Assembly (NCBI GenBank): GCA_016873495.1
Contig: VGXC01000009.1
Span: 27,333-91,332 of the forward strand
From: Nitrospira sp.
GTDB lineage: Bacteria > Nitrospirota > Nitrospiria > Nitrospirales > Nitrospiraceae
Length of the DNA: 64,000 bases
Direction: 5' to 3'
The notes beneath the pieces are model-generated. The model was not told the origin of the DNA and searched no databases. It was given only the letters and a program-made list of their open reading frames with translations. Every line of letters starts with the position of its first letter. Position 1 is the first letter of the stretch. This document shows positions 1-8,491 of the stretch, piece after piece. The translations under genes were made by a program, and so were the position numbers.

Positions 1-727
1 GCGCCAATCCCATAACCTTGTACTCGTGTTCGAGCGGCCGCATGCCCAGCAGCAACGTGATAAATCGGTAATATCGGCCCAACGTGCAGTCTGGGGTACT
101 GTACATTTTGCGCAGTCCGGCGCCGTCGCCTAAAAACGCTGTGGCATTGGCCCCGTCTCCCTGCCCATCAACCGTCAACACCAACACAGGCCCATCCTGG
201 AAATCCGATGCGTGTAAAGAATAGCGCGCATGGCACGAATGGTGGTCGAAGCGCCGGACTTTCTCCGGAGGAAGTCCGAAGTGCTTGCCGACCAGGACTT
301 CCGCATCCGTCTTGAACGAGTTCATCCTGCGCTCATCATTCCCGATTACGGACCAGTAATCTTGGGGATACTGGGTCCGATTGACGTAGTCCGGGAAGAT
401 ATTCCACCGCCGGATGTCTCGCCGCCCCTCGAAGAACCACGGCTTCGAGTACTCGTGCTGTTCTTTCACGAAATCAGCCACGGTGAAATTGTTGTAATAC
501 TTCAGCAGGTAGAGCTCATAGGTGCGCTCCAGCGTGGCGATGGCGACGCCATCGATCGCGTCAACGCCTCCCGCAAGCTCCACGCAATAGTTCGCCGCAT
601 GCCAGGGGAAGCAACAGTCGTTCTTGACGCCGGAGAACCGCTCTTCCGCCACACACGCGGTAATCTCTCTTCCCTGCAACAAAGCGACACTGGACAGATG
701 ATCCCAATGAAACCCGATGATTTTCAC
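1..727 (-). CDS. Carbamoyltransferase, N-terminal part (cut by window edge)
   Basis: This is the first 242 codons of a NodU/CmcH-type O-carbamoyltransferase that continues past the left edge. It starts at GTG 727; the upstream gene's TGA shares bases with it (GTGA, 4-base overlap), which supports coupled translation. Visible family marks are an N-terminal actin-like opening with AEERFSGVKND, the histidine-rich DHHSCHARYS block, the VDGQGDGANAT strand and the LGMRPLEHEYKVMGLA block. The last block closely parallels the second carbamoyltransferase in the locus (8492-10309). Family members move the carbamoyl group of carbamoyl phosphate, through carbamoyl-AMP, to a hydroxyl on a sugar. The acceptor here is unknown; a glycan or nonulosonic acid residue is inferred from context. 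Confidence 0.9.
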   Translation of the reverse strand, partial: MKIIGFHWDHLSSVALLQGREITACVAEERFSGVKNDCCFPWHAANYCVELAGGVDAIDGVAIATLERTYELYLLKYYNNFTVADFVKEQHEYSKPWFFEGRRDIRRWNIFPDYVNRTQYPQDYWSVIGNDERRMNSFKTDAEVLVGKHFGLPPEKVRRFDHHSCHARYSLHASDFQDGPVLVLTVDGQGDGANATAFLGDGAGLRKMYSTPDCTLGRYYRFITLLLGMRPLEHEYKVMGLA

Positions 728-2649
728 GCTACCCCCTGATTTTGCCAATCGGTCCCGTATGTCGCGAATGTGCTGGCATATCCCGCTGCCGATTGACGTG
801 GCATGGCCTTCTTCGCACGCGAATCAGTCCCCTCCAGCGCCGCATAGACCACGGCTCGGAATCGCGCCGTTACGCGGCCGTCGAACGCCAATCCGTGACG
901 ATGCTGGATGTGTTCGAGGACGGACGGTTCGATAGAGATTCCGTGCCGCATGATCCGATCGGCCGCGGCATACAACTCCGCCGCCGACCGCGCGACGAGC
1001 CCCGCAGCATAGGATGCGTACGGATGTTCGGCCAAACCGGTGGTGTCAAAATACACGACGTGCTTGCCCGCCATCAGCCCATCGAGTCCGCTGGAAGAGG
1101 CTCCGAGGCCGATCACCAGATCCAGTGCCGGCAACAAATCATAGGTACACATGGTTTTTTCCATGACGACCTTCTCACCGCCGCGGCTTAACACGTCCCG
1201 GAACTCCGGGCTATCCAGTTCATCGCCTTTGGGTTTGAATACGACGACGATATCCGGGTAACGGTGCGCAAGCGCAACAACCGCCTCGCACCATTCCAGT
1301 GCCATGGCGCGATTCATGATGAAGTCTTCGCCGAACGACGTGGTGAAGGCCCCGATCAGTCGTGCTCGCCGACGAAGCGTCAGGTAGGGCTCCATGATCG
1401 TCCCGCTGACTATGCGCTTGTAGGTTTCATCGAGACCGTAAATGCCTGCCCCGATGATGTGCGTGCTTCTGCAGAAGCGCGCGTTGTGCCTCAACAAATC
1501 TCGCTGAAATTCACCCCAGAAGCAAAAATGATGGGCTCCCAGGTAGCTGCTCGCCACGTCATAATACGTCTCATCACCCTGACTAAATCCAACCGTGACT
1601 CCGCCGCGTCGGTCATACACGACGGTGCGCAGCAAATGCGCGAAGGTGGTTTCATCGCGCCCGACGAACACGTCTATTTGATGATACAGATCGAGCAGTT
1701 CGGCCTTCAGTACCTGGTATGCGACGGTCAAGGCGCTCCACGCGAATCCTCCCCCGCCGCCGCATCGAATTTGGTCCACAGCGAGCCGGATGACTCCCCC
1801 GAGAAATGTAGGGAGCACACGGCCCGCGAAGTACCCGACAGGGACCGGAAGGCGTTCTGTTTCGACCAAAGGATAGCCGTTGGTTTGAAAATATCGACGA
1901 ATGGCTTCGCTGCCGTGCGGGACCACGTGCAAGATTTTTTCCGGGGCCAAGTCCGCTTCGTCATAGAGAAAGGTCCGGCGGTACGGCCGCCATCGAAGAA
2001 CCTCGTCGAATATCTGCAGTCCCACGCGCCATCGGCTCGGCGGCCCCGCCGCAAGCACCATTCCCCGCTTCCACAGGAGTACGCCGACCATCAGCCATGC
2101 CACGACGACCTGCCCGAGCGGTTCCAGGCTCGCCTTGATCCTGTTGACGACACGCACAGGCCGTGGGATGTAGACGGCTTCGAACGCGGCTCCCAATGGA
2201 GTCGGAGCCCACGGTCGCGAATCGATATTGTCTTGCGGAATTAGCAGGATCGCGGCCTGGTTCTGCAAAAGAGCGCGCAGGAACACCAACAATTTCAGCC
2301 GGAGAACCGTGTAGGCATCCTGCGTCTGTCGACGCAGAGCGGCTTCGATGAGGGCATGGTCATGAAAGCGACGTAAAAAAGCTAGCGCGGGCGCGGCGTG
2401 GCTGGTTTTGGCTTCGTCGCAGAAGGCATCGTTGGCTCCCTGACATGCTGTCCGGTGAACCTCGTAGTACGATCCCGGAAACTCTTCGTATTGCAACGGC
2501 CGCAAACCCGCGAGGAGCTCGACCCATCGTCTCACGCGCTGCGCGCGGAAGGCCTTCGACCACCCCAAAAAATACCCTCCTCCTTGTCGCCAGGCATACC
2601 AGAGCCATAGCGGCAGGGACAGAAGTTCCAATCGTTCCACGATCACCAT
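724..2649 (-). CDS. Large surface-carbohydrate transferase, GT-B-like
   Basis: About 641 residues, probably cytoplasmic. No exact family is named with certainty. The C-terminal half has the look of a GT-B nucleotide-sugar site: a Rossmann-like stretch with VVVFKPKGDELDSPEF, then DLVIGLGASSSGLDGLMAGK, like the donor-binding segment of capsule and LIC12162-type transferases. The N-terminal half has hydrophobic patches (around VVVAWLMVGVLLW) that could be membrane-associated. Its place beside sugar-modifying enzymes suggests it transfers an unusual sugar, perhaps a nonulosonate. The start is uncertain: ATG 2649 lies 14 bases after the upstream stop; ATG 2691 would overlap the upstream gene by 28 bases and has an AGGCGGGG tract just before it. 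Confidence 0.75.
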   Translation of the reverse strand: MVIVERLELLSLPLWLWYAWRQGGGYFLGWSKAFRAQRVRRWVELLAGLRPLQYEEFPGSYYEVHRTACQGANDAFCDEAKTSHAAPALAFLRRFHDHALIEAALRRQTQDAYTVLRLKLLVFLRALLQNQAAILLIPQDNIDSRPWAPTPLGAAFEAVYIPRPVRVVNRIKASLEPLGQVVVAWLMVGVLLWKRGMVLAAGPPSRWRVGLQIFDEVLRWRPYRRTFLYDEADLAPEKILHVVPHGSEAIRRYFQTNGYPLVETERLPVPVGYFAGRVLPTFLGGVIRLAVDQIRCGGGGGFAWSALTVAYQVLKAELLDLYHQIDVFVGRDETTFAHLLRTVVYDRRGGVTVGFSQGDETYYDVASSYLGAHHFCFWGEFQRDLLRHNARFCRSTHIIGAGIYGLDETYKRIVSGTIMEPYLTLRRRARLIGAFTTSFGEDFIMNRAMALEWCEAVVALAHRYPDIVVVFKPKGDELDSPEFRDVLSRGGEKVVMEKTMCTYDLLPALDLVIGLGASSSGLDGLMAGKHVVYFDTTGLAEHPYASYAAGLVARSAAELYAAADRIMRHGISIEPSVLEHIQHRHGLAFDGRVTARFRAVVYAALEGTDSRAKKAMPRQSAAGYASTFATYGTDWQNQGVA

Positions 2650-2663
2650 CGTGCCGCGTTGGT

Positions 2664-3890
2664 TCAGAGGACCTGGTGTTTGAGTCGCCATTCCCCCGCC
2701 TGCTGTTCCCATAAATGAGGAGACCGAAACCGGTCGACGATCTGAAAGAACCGATCTTTCGTCAAACCGAGATAGTCGAGGATTTCCGCGAAGTATTTCC
2801 TGGGAAACTCCCCGTCGAACCGCCGCACCAACGCGACGCCTTCTTCGCGGGTGATATGTCCGTGATGGATTTCCTGACAGGCGTCGTACGTGGCCCGGCC
2901 CAGCCCGAACTTGACGAAGGCCGTCCAATAGTTGAAACCGTCGATCTTGTCGTCGAGGCTGCTGTACTTGCTGTAGGTGCCTTCCGACCGCTCCGGGTTG
3001 GCCTGGAAGCCCGTGTGTTCGACGGCATAATAGTAGGCCTCCTGGGGAATCCATTTGATGTAGTACCCCAGAAAATGAAACTCCAGTTTGGCCTCGGCCA
3101 AGGCCTTGCCGTCGGCCGGCAGATAGGTCGCGAGATCCGCCATCGAGAGCTTGTGTTCGGCCAGAATGTGCTCGATCGGCACGCCGCCGAGGTGGAACCG
3201 CGTCGCGTCATACCGCAGCCGGAATCCCGGCGCGTCGTCGCTGTCCGTGAAGCCGCTCTGCCGATCCACGGGCACACGCTGGCCGTACTGGCCTGGCGAT
3301 TCACCGTAAAACACCAATTTGATCCCGTGCTTCAAGGCCATCTTCGGCGCAAAGGTCTTTTGCCCGAGAATGAAGGGCTGGAAGGGATGCAACAGGTTTT
3401 CGAAAGCCAGCCGCGTCAACAGGCGATGCACTCGCCCATTCGGCGTGAAGAGGCAATTGTCGAACCCGCCGACGTGAATCCAGTTCTGGAGATTCTTCCA
3501 GCCGATCTCCGTGTAGAGATGCGGCGCCCAGGTGACGGTCAAGGGATTCATCCCGTACTTATATTTGAGTAGATGGGCCGCCATGCCGCTGTCTTTGCCG
3601 CCGCTGCCGGGCACCAGCACATCGTAGCCTCCGTCGCGCCGGCGGTAGCGATCGAGCAACACGAGCAATTCTTTTTCCCGTTGTGCCCAGTCAATCTCGC
3701 GGTTCACCTTGTCCATTTGACGGCAAGCCAGGCAGATGCCCTCGGCATCGATGGGCAGCGTGTCTTTTCTCGAGTCCGGTCGATGTTCGTATTCGTTGAC
3801 TGAGAGCGGTTTCTGGTTGGACAAGACACACCGCCGGCAAAACGTGACCTCGCAGGGGAGCCCCCACTGTGCCGCGTTTTCACCGGACAT
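2664..3890 (-). CDS. N-acetyl sugar amidotransferase (WbpG/PseA type)
   Basis: 408 residues of the WbpG/PseA family, which converts an N-acetyl group on a sugar or nonulosonic acid into an acetamidino group using ATP and ammonia. The PP-loop VPGSGGKDSGM lies near residues 93-103. Two zinc-type pairs, CRRC (18-21) and CLAC (53-56), precede it, as usual in this family. In Pseudomonas the enzyme works with HisH2 and HisF2, which make ammonia from glutamine; a HisF homologue sits 9 kb upstream in the same operon (12744-13613) but no HisH is seen. The upstream GNAT gene ends 33 bases before this start. The substrate may be the nonulosonate made by the nearby NeuB enzymes, or the diamino-uronate of the right-hand module. 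Confidence 0.88.
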   Translation of the reverse strand: MSGENAAQWGLPCEVTFCRRCVLSNQKPLSVNEYEHRPDSRKDTLPIDAEGICLACRQMDKVNREIDWAQREKELLVLLDRYRRRDGGYDVLVPGSGGKDSGMAAHLLKYKYGMNPLTVTWAPHLYTEIGWKNLQNWIHVGGFDNCLFTPNGRVHRLLTRLAFENLLHPFQPFILGQKTFAPKMALKHGIKLVFYGESPGQYGQRVPVDRQSGFTDSDDAPGFRLRYDATRFHLGGVPIEHILAEHKLSMADLATYLPADGKALAEAKLEFHFLGYYIKWIPQEAYYYAVEHTGFQANPERSEGTYSKYSSLDDKIDGFNYWTAFVKFGLGRATYDACQEIHHGHITREEGVALVRRFDGEFPRKYFAEILDYLGLTKDRFFQIVDRFRSPHLWEQQAGEWRLKHQVL

Positions 3891-3923
3891 GATATCGATC
3901 CTGGACGTGCGATAGACCCATTG

Positions 3924-4922
3924 CTAAAAATGATCGATGTGCCAGAGCGCGACCGACGAGAACCGCCGGCGGATGGACGGATGAAAGAACCGGACATGTC
4001 CGAGTTCATCGGGACCGTCTTCCACGGCATTGCTCAAGCTCATTGACGCCAGCCATCGACGCAGCGAGGGCACCGGCCGCATTGCCAATGCGAACCGACA
4101 GCGGTTCTGTTGCACAGCGAGTTGCATCAAACCCCTGTAGACCTGGTCGTGTTGCGACGGCAACGCGCCATATTCTTCAATCCGAAACTGATCGCCGACG
4201 AGACGCGAAACGGCATAGCCGATCGGGCGCCGCCGCGCATCGGTAAAAACCTCCGCCCGCAATCGATAGACCCGGCGTTTCCACTCCCACACCCACTCAT
4301 TCCAATACCGGGGCGTCCGGACCACGTGCAACAAATCTTCCGCGCGATTGAAACGGGCATAGATTCGGCTGACGGCAGGAAGGTCCGCTTGGTTCATGCG
4401 ACGATGGAGAACAGGTGCGCCGAGCGTTGCCGGCGTGATGCCGCGGAGCGGGATACGGATCACCCCTCTCGAGAAAGGACGCCATCCCAACTTTCGGTAG
4501 AAGGCGCCGTCCCTGGCATACACCATCGCCAAGTCTCTGCGAGACCGCGGGGCTTGCAAAAAAGACCGCATCAGCGCGCGCCCGTAGCCCTGACGTTGAT
4601 GCTCGGGTGCCGTCGCCACGTTGCCGATCCCTTCAAGGCGGTAGACGCGTTCCGAGAGCCTGACCGAACGGCTGAAAATTTGATAGGTGCTGACGAGCGT
4701 GTCGCCGACAAAGAGTCCGACAAGCCGGCCTGCGCGGTGGTGCGGATCATGGGCGAGGTAATCAGAAAAATATCCTGCGCGACCGTAACTTCCTCCCCAC
4801 CGAGCAAGAAATGCACGTCGCAGCAGCGTTTCCCACTCCAACACACGAGAACGAGGAATCGTGAGAATCGTCCCGCGCAGACGGTGCCCGCGCAGGAGCC
4901 CGGAACTGCCCTTCCCGTCCAT
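3924..4922 (-). CDS. GNAT-family N-acetyltransferase, probably two-domain
   Basis: 332 residues. Residues about 30-165 form a GNAT domain with the acetyl-CoA pyrophosphate signature NVATAPEHQRQGYGRAL and a following YRKLGW motif typical of GNAT C-termini. The second half (about 170-330) looks like a degenerate second GNAT fold, as in Eis-like acetyltransferases. The start ATG shares one base with the stop of the upstream dioxygenase (TAATG), so the two are likely translated together. Placed between the amidotransferase and sugar-modifying enzymes, it most plausibly acylates an amino group on a sugar, for instance at C5 or C7 of a nonulosonic acid. The acceptor is inferred only. Confidence 0.8.
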   Translation of the reverse strand: MDGKGSSGLLRGHRLRGTILTIPRSRVLEWETLLRRAFLARWGGSYGRAGYFSDYLAHDPHHRAGRLVGLFVGDTLVSTYQIFSRSVRLSERVYRLEGIGNVATAPEHQRQGYGRALMRSFLQAPRSRRDLAMVYARDGAFYRKLGWRPFSRGVIRIPLRGITPATLGAPVLHRRMNQADLPAVSRIYARFNRAEDLLHVVRTPRYWNEWVWEWKRRVYRLRAEVFTDARRRPIGYAVSRLVGDQFRIEEYGALPSQHDQVYRGLMQLAVQQNRCRFALAMRPVPSLRRWLASMSLSNAVEDGPDELGHVRFFHPSIRRRFSSVALWHIDHF

Positions 4923-5827
4923 TACGTCGTAGCTCGTCTCGCGCGCAGAAGTTTTTCACGCCAATCGATCCTCGGCTTCTGGGCCAAAAAGGCACGAATG
5001 TGCTCGAGTCGCTCTTTCATTTTATCCACGGAGTTCGGGGCGAGATCGGCGAACTTCGTGGTCCCGCTGAAGAGCCCTTGCCCGGCGATGTCGTCATAGC
5101 GGACGACGACCGACCATCGGGCATAGAATTGATCCTCGAAATCCGGCGACTGATGGAAAACCAGCCGGTTGATGGCGATCACATCTCCCTCTGATGCGAC
5201 GGCGGTGCGCACATTCGGGTATTTGTCCTGCAAGGATTTCGGCACACGCTCCAGGTATATTGCCTCAGCTTCGTCGACGATTTCCTCATGGCGGACCGGG
5301 CCTTCGCGATGCGATCCCACCCAGTAGCGCACAGCCGTCTTTTCCGTAAGGGGATGGAGAGGAATCCAGAACGTGACACTGTTGACCGAATCTAGCGAAT
5401 TGATGTCTTGGTGACAATCCTGAAAAAACAATTTCTCCCAGGGTAAAAATATCTGGACTTTGGCCTCCCGCACGCTGGGCTTGGACATGGAAACGGACCG
5501 GGCCAGTTGCCGAAGAGCGGCCGCATTGGCCAACGAGTAGAGCGTCGGCACGCGCTGGGCGTAGGTATAGAGAAGATTGCGGGTTTTCGGTTCTCGGCAA
5601 ACAGCCTCCCAGAGGACTTCCGTGGTCCGTTTGGCGAACGGCTCGCCCGACAAACTCCGTTCCATCTTTGTCCCGCATGCCTCCTCGACGACACCGGCAA
5701 GATCATCGCGAATCGCCCGGATGGCATCGGGGTCGATGACGTTTCTCAGTATTGTGACGCCATCTTCACGATAGGCGTCGGCCGCCGTCGCCCATTCTCC
5801 CGGCGCCATCGTCTGTCCCGTGGTCAT
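4922..5827 (-). CDS. Phytanoyl-CoA dioxygenase (PhyH)-family enzyme
   Basis: 301 residues, Fe(II)/2-oxoglutarate dioxygenase of the PhyH family. The iron triad is visible as H139-x-D141 in DCHQDINS and H225 in RLVFHQSPDF, with an arginine in ARWSVVVRYDD suited to binding 2-oxoglutarate. The reading frame is open further upstream, but the start is set at ATG 5827 because an AAGGAG ribosome-binding site lies six bases before it. It overlaps the downstream GNAT gene by one base. Relatives hydroxylate small molecules; in a glycan operon the likely role is hydroxylation of a sugar or an acyl substituent. A second, unlike PhyH gene lies at 41071-42177. Confidence 0.85.
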   Translation of the reverse strand: MTTGQTMAPGEWATAADAYREDGVTILRNVIDPDAIRAIRDDLAGVVEEACGTKMERSLSGEPFAKRTTEVLWEAVCREPKTRNLLYTYAQRVPTLYSLANAAALRQLARSVSMSKPSVREAKVQIFLPWEKLFFQDCHQDINSLDSVNSVTFWIPLHPLTEKTAVRYWVGSHREGPVRHEEIVDEAEAIYLERVPKSLQDKYPNVRTAVASEGDVIAINRLVFHQSPDFEDQFYARWSVVVRYDDIAGQGLFSGTTKFADLAPNSVDKMKERLEHIRAFLAQKPRIDWREKLLRARRATT

Positions 5828-5833
5828 GCGACG

Positions 5834-5839
5834 CTCCTT
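5834..5839 (-). promoter_or_regulatory. Ribosome-binding site of the PhyH gene
   Basis: AAGGAG on the minus strand, six bases before ATG 5827. It decides between this start and a frame that stays open to 5869. Confidence 0.8.
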
Positions 5840-5872
5840 TATGCTGTGGCAGCCCGTCGAGCCGCGCACGAT

Positions 5873-6268
5873 TCAATACGCCGTCAGGACATCCAGCAAT
5901 TTCCCCCGCTCATCGATCAGGGGAATAAGGAAGATATGTTTTTCCTGAAAGATTCCAGGAGCGCGGCTCCGCTCCGAATCCGTCAACGCAATAAAATCCA
6001 TGTTCATCACGCGATGCACGGGCGTGGCCAGCAGCCGACCATCCAGCAGGGACTTGCGGATGTCGCCGTCGCTGACCGTGCCCACCGCGACACCGTGCGC
6101 ATTCACGACGACGACGCTTCGATGGTCGTTATTCTCGATCGCCATCATTGCAGCCTGGATGGTATCGGTGTCACTGACGACGAGTTTCGATAGAGAACTC
6201 GCCACCGGCCTTGTCTTGGCCGGTCGCTTGGCCGAGGGTGTTGACGTGCGTCCGCGCGCGCGCTTCAT
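5873..6268 (-). CDS. Free-standing CBS-domain pair protein
   Basis: 131 residues: a basic 25-residue N-terminus rich in Lys/Arg/Pro, then two CBS motifs (the first contains NNDHRSVVVVNAHGVAVGTVSDGDIRK in two parts, the second runs through FLIPLIDERGKLLDVLTAY). CBS pairs bind adenosyl ligands and usually regulate an attached enzyme. In legionaminic acid loci (PtmE) a CBS pair is fused to a sugar-1-phosphate nucleotidyltransferase; here it stands alone just after the hydrolysing 2-epimerase gene. No nucleotidyltransferase domain follows, and the stop is clean. AAAGGGGG precedes the ATG. I infer a regulatory or scaffold role in nonulosonate synthesis. Confidence 0.8.
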   Translation of the reverse strand: MKRARGRTSTPSAKRPAKTRPVASSLSKLVVSDTDTIQAAMMAIENNDHRSVVVVNAHGVAVGTVSDGDIRKSLLDGRLLATPVHRVMNMDFIALTDSERSRAPGIFQEKHIFLIPLIDERGKLLDVLTAY

Positions 6269-6310
6269 GCAGCCCCCTTTTCCTCTTTCCCCAAGATCAT
6301 GCGTAGCCTA

Positions 6311-7459
6311 CTAATAGGTGAGCGATTTCACGAGCAGTCGCTCGTCGATCGCACAGGTGGCCAGAATGTCCACGATGCGGTCGCTGGCCTTCCCGTCTCC
6401 GTACGGATTTTTCATGCCGACGAGCGATTTTTTGAACTCCGGAGACATGGCCCGGCGCAGGGCGCGCAGGATCTCTCGGCGATCGTGCTCCACGTTGATG
6501 ACGTTCCGCCCTTGGAGCCGCCCCTGCTGCCGACGGCCGATGTTGACGCAGGGCAATTCGAAGGACGGCGCTTCCAGCAATCCGCTGGACGAATTCCCCA
6601 CGATGACGGATGCCACCCGCATCAAGCCGGCGTACAGCCGCCGGGGGACGTTGCGCTCGACGCGGAGCCAAGGGCCGCGAAACGCGTCAATCTTTTCGCG
6701 CACCACCGTGCTGCCCGCATCGTTGTTGGGATAGATGATGACCGTTTGTTCCTTCAATTCCGCCAGCACGCTCAACGTCATTTCGATTTGCTCGGCCGCC
6801 GACCTGGCCTGCTCCGTGACCGGATGTTGCACCATTAAAATAATCGGCCGATCGAGCGAAAATCGCAGATGCTTCGCCACGTCCTTGGCTGACTCATAGT
6901 CGGCGCCCAACAGTTCGTCGAGCTGCGGAGCGCCGACATTGTGCACGCGAAAGGCCTCTTCTCCCGATCGGCGAAGCCGCTCGACGGCATCGTCGTTGGC
7001 GGCAAAATGGATGTGCGCGTACCGCGCGATCGCATGCCGCGTCTGGCCGTCGATATTGCCCGAGACCTCGCCGGCTTGAATATGCGCCACCGGGATATTG
7101 CCGTGCGCGCCGGCAATGGCGGCCATGAGCTGCTCGCCCCGATCCCCCGCCAGCAGAATGATGTCCGGCTGCACGCGCTCCAGGGTATCCACGAAGGAGG
7201 AGAGAAAAATGCCGAGCGACTTGGCCATGGTGGCGTTGGTATAGCCGTCCAAGGCCATGAAGATTTTCTGATCGACTCGAAAGCCGTCCGCGACGATTTC
7301 TCTGAGGCTGGATCCGAATTCGGGCAGCAGGTGCATGTTGGTCGCCACCAACACATAGTCCAAACGAGGATGCCGGTCGATGCGCGCCAGGACCGGACGG
7401 ATGTAACCCCACTCGCCGCGCGAACCGGTGACCACCAGAATCTTTCGTGTCGCGCTCAC
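6311..7459 (-). CDS. UDP-N-acetylglucosamine 2-epimerase, hydrolysing (NeuC/LegG type)
   Basis: 382 residues. The N-terminal VTGSRGEWGYIRP, the LLAGDRGEQLMAA segment and the C-terminal NSSSGLLEAPSF are marks of the hydrolysing epimerases NeuC, LegG and SiaA. These release UDP and give a free 2-epimerised N-acetylamino sugar, the substrate of a NeuB-type synthase. The start is GTG 7459, which overlaps the TGA of the adjacent NeuB gene (GTGA); that tight pairing fits a two-step pathway. Whether the substrate is UDP-GlcNAc or a 2,4-diacetamido sugar (the legionaminic route) cannot be told by eye. Confidence 0.9.
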   Translation of the reverse strand: MSATRKILVVTGSRGEWGYIRPVLARIDRHPRLDYVLVATNMHLLPEFGSSLREIVADGFRVDQKIFMALDGYTNATMAKSLGIFLSSFVDTLERVQPDIILLAGDRGEQLMAAIAGAHGNIPVAHIQAGEVSGNIDGQTRHAIARYAHIHFAANDDAVERLRRSGEEAFRVHNVGAPQLDELLGADYESAKDVAKHLRFSLDRPIILMVQHPVTEQARSAAEQIEMTLSVLAELKEQTVIIYPNNDAGSTVVREKIDAFRGPWLRVERNVPRRLYAGLMRVASVIVGNSSSGLLEAPSFELPCVNIGRRQQGRLQGRNVINVEHDRREILRALRRAMSPEFKKSLVGMKNPYGDGKASDRIVDILATCAIDERLLVKSLTY

Positions 7460-8487
7460 TGCAAGTCCTCCCACCGCAGCAACGTGTTGGGCGCGATCCG
7501 CTTCCGAGCCGTTTTGCCGATCACGTCGGGGAGACGCTTCGACGGAATGCCCGTGCCGGGCCGCTTGGTCCATACCATGTCCGGCGTGATCGTCTGCCCG
7601 GCCTCGATGGCCGTGAGCGCCACCACGCTGCGGAAGGCCCACTCGCGAATTTGCCCCTCGCGCGAGTGGACGCGCTTCTCGCTCCCCATCGCTTTCTCGA
7701 TCTTTCGAATTCCGCAGACCAATTCGTGCAGTTCCGCCATGTCGATGGACACCGACTGATCGGGGCCCGGCTGGAGCTTGTCGAGAATCACATGCTTCTC
7801 GATGATGCAGGCGCCCAACGTCACCGCGGCATAGCAGGTATAGAGGTCCGGCGTGTGGTCGGAATGGCCGATCGCCAGATCGGGATACCGCGTCTGCATC
7901 GTGCGGATCACGCCCAGATTGATGTCTTCGTAGACCGGAGGATATTCGGAGACGCAGTTAAGCAGCGCGACGGAGGCTCCTTCCTGCCGCAGCGCAGCCG
8001 CCGTATCGTCGATTTCCTCCAAGGTGCACATGCCGGTCGACAGGATCATCGGTTTCTTGAATCGCGCGATCTTGCGCAACGAGGGGATGTCCGTCATCTC
8101 GCCCGATCCGATCTTGAAGGCTGGCACCCCCAGCTCGTTCAACTCCGCCGCCGCCTTGTAACTGAAGGGCGTGCAGAGATATTGAATCCCGGCGGCTTCG
8201 CATGTCCGCATCAGCGCTTCGTGGTCCGCCAATCGCAGCGCATGTTTCTTCAGAAACTCGTAGAGCGGTTCCTGAAAATTGTCCGACATGGGAATGTCGG
8301 GCAGCATTTCTTCATCGGGCAGATGATGTTGGAATTTGATCGCGTCCGCACCCGCCAACTTGGCCGTCCGCACCATCTCCTTGGCGACGGCCAGATCGCC
8401 CAGATGATTGTCGCAGGCCTCGGCCACGATATACACGGGCTGCCCCGGGCCGATCCGGCGTGGTCCGATGTGCATCATCGGCGTCAT
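7456..8487 (-). CDS. N-acetylneuraminate/legionaminate synthase, NeuB family (copy 1)
   Basis: 343 residues with the NeuB TIM barrel followed by a C-terminal SAF (antifreeze-like) domain from about residue 285. Signature pieces are IVAEACDNHLGD near the start, KIGSGEMTDIP, ILSTGMCT, GHSDHTPD and the SAF motif KRPGTGIP. The enzyme condenses phosphoenolpyruvate with a free N-acetylamino hexose to give a nine-carbon 2-keto acid. The KIGSGE form and the neighbouring NeuC/LegG-like epimerase favour a sialic or legionaminic substrate over pseudaminic. It overlaps the epimerase start by four bases and follows the carbamoyltransferase by four. Confidence 0.92.
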   Translation of the reverse strand: MTPMMHIGPRRIGPGQPVYIVAEACDNHLGDLAVAKEMVRTAKLAGADAIKFQHHLPDEEMLPDIPMSDNFQEPLYEFLKKHALRLADHEALMRTCEAAGIQYLCTPFSYKAAAELNELGVPAFKIGSGEMTDIPSLRKIARFKKPMILSTGMCTLEEIDDTAAALRQEGASVALLNCVSEYPPVYEDINLGVIRTMQTRYPDLAIGHSDHTPDLYTCYAAVTLGACIIEKHVILDKLQPGPDQSVSIDMAELHELVCGIRKIEKAMGSEKRVHSREGQIREWAFRSVVALTAIEAGQTITPDMVWTKRPGTGIPSKRLPDVIGKTARKRIAPNTLLRWEDLQ

Positions 8488-8491
8488 CTCG

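Noticed and set aside
1264..2244. 326-codon plus-strand open frame
   Set aside because: Antisense shadow of the large transferase gene; no recognisable protein.
2650..3054. N-terminal extension of the large transferase to 776 residues
   Set aside because: The added part is an out-of-frame reading of the amidotransferase gene.
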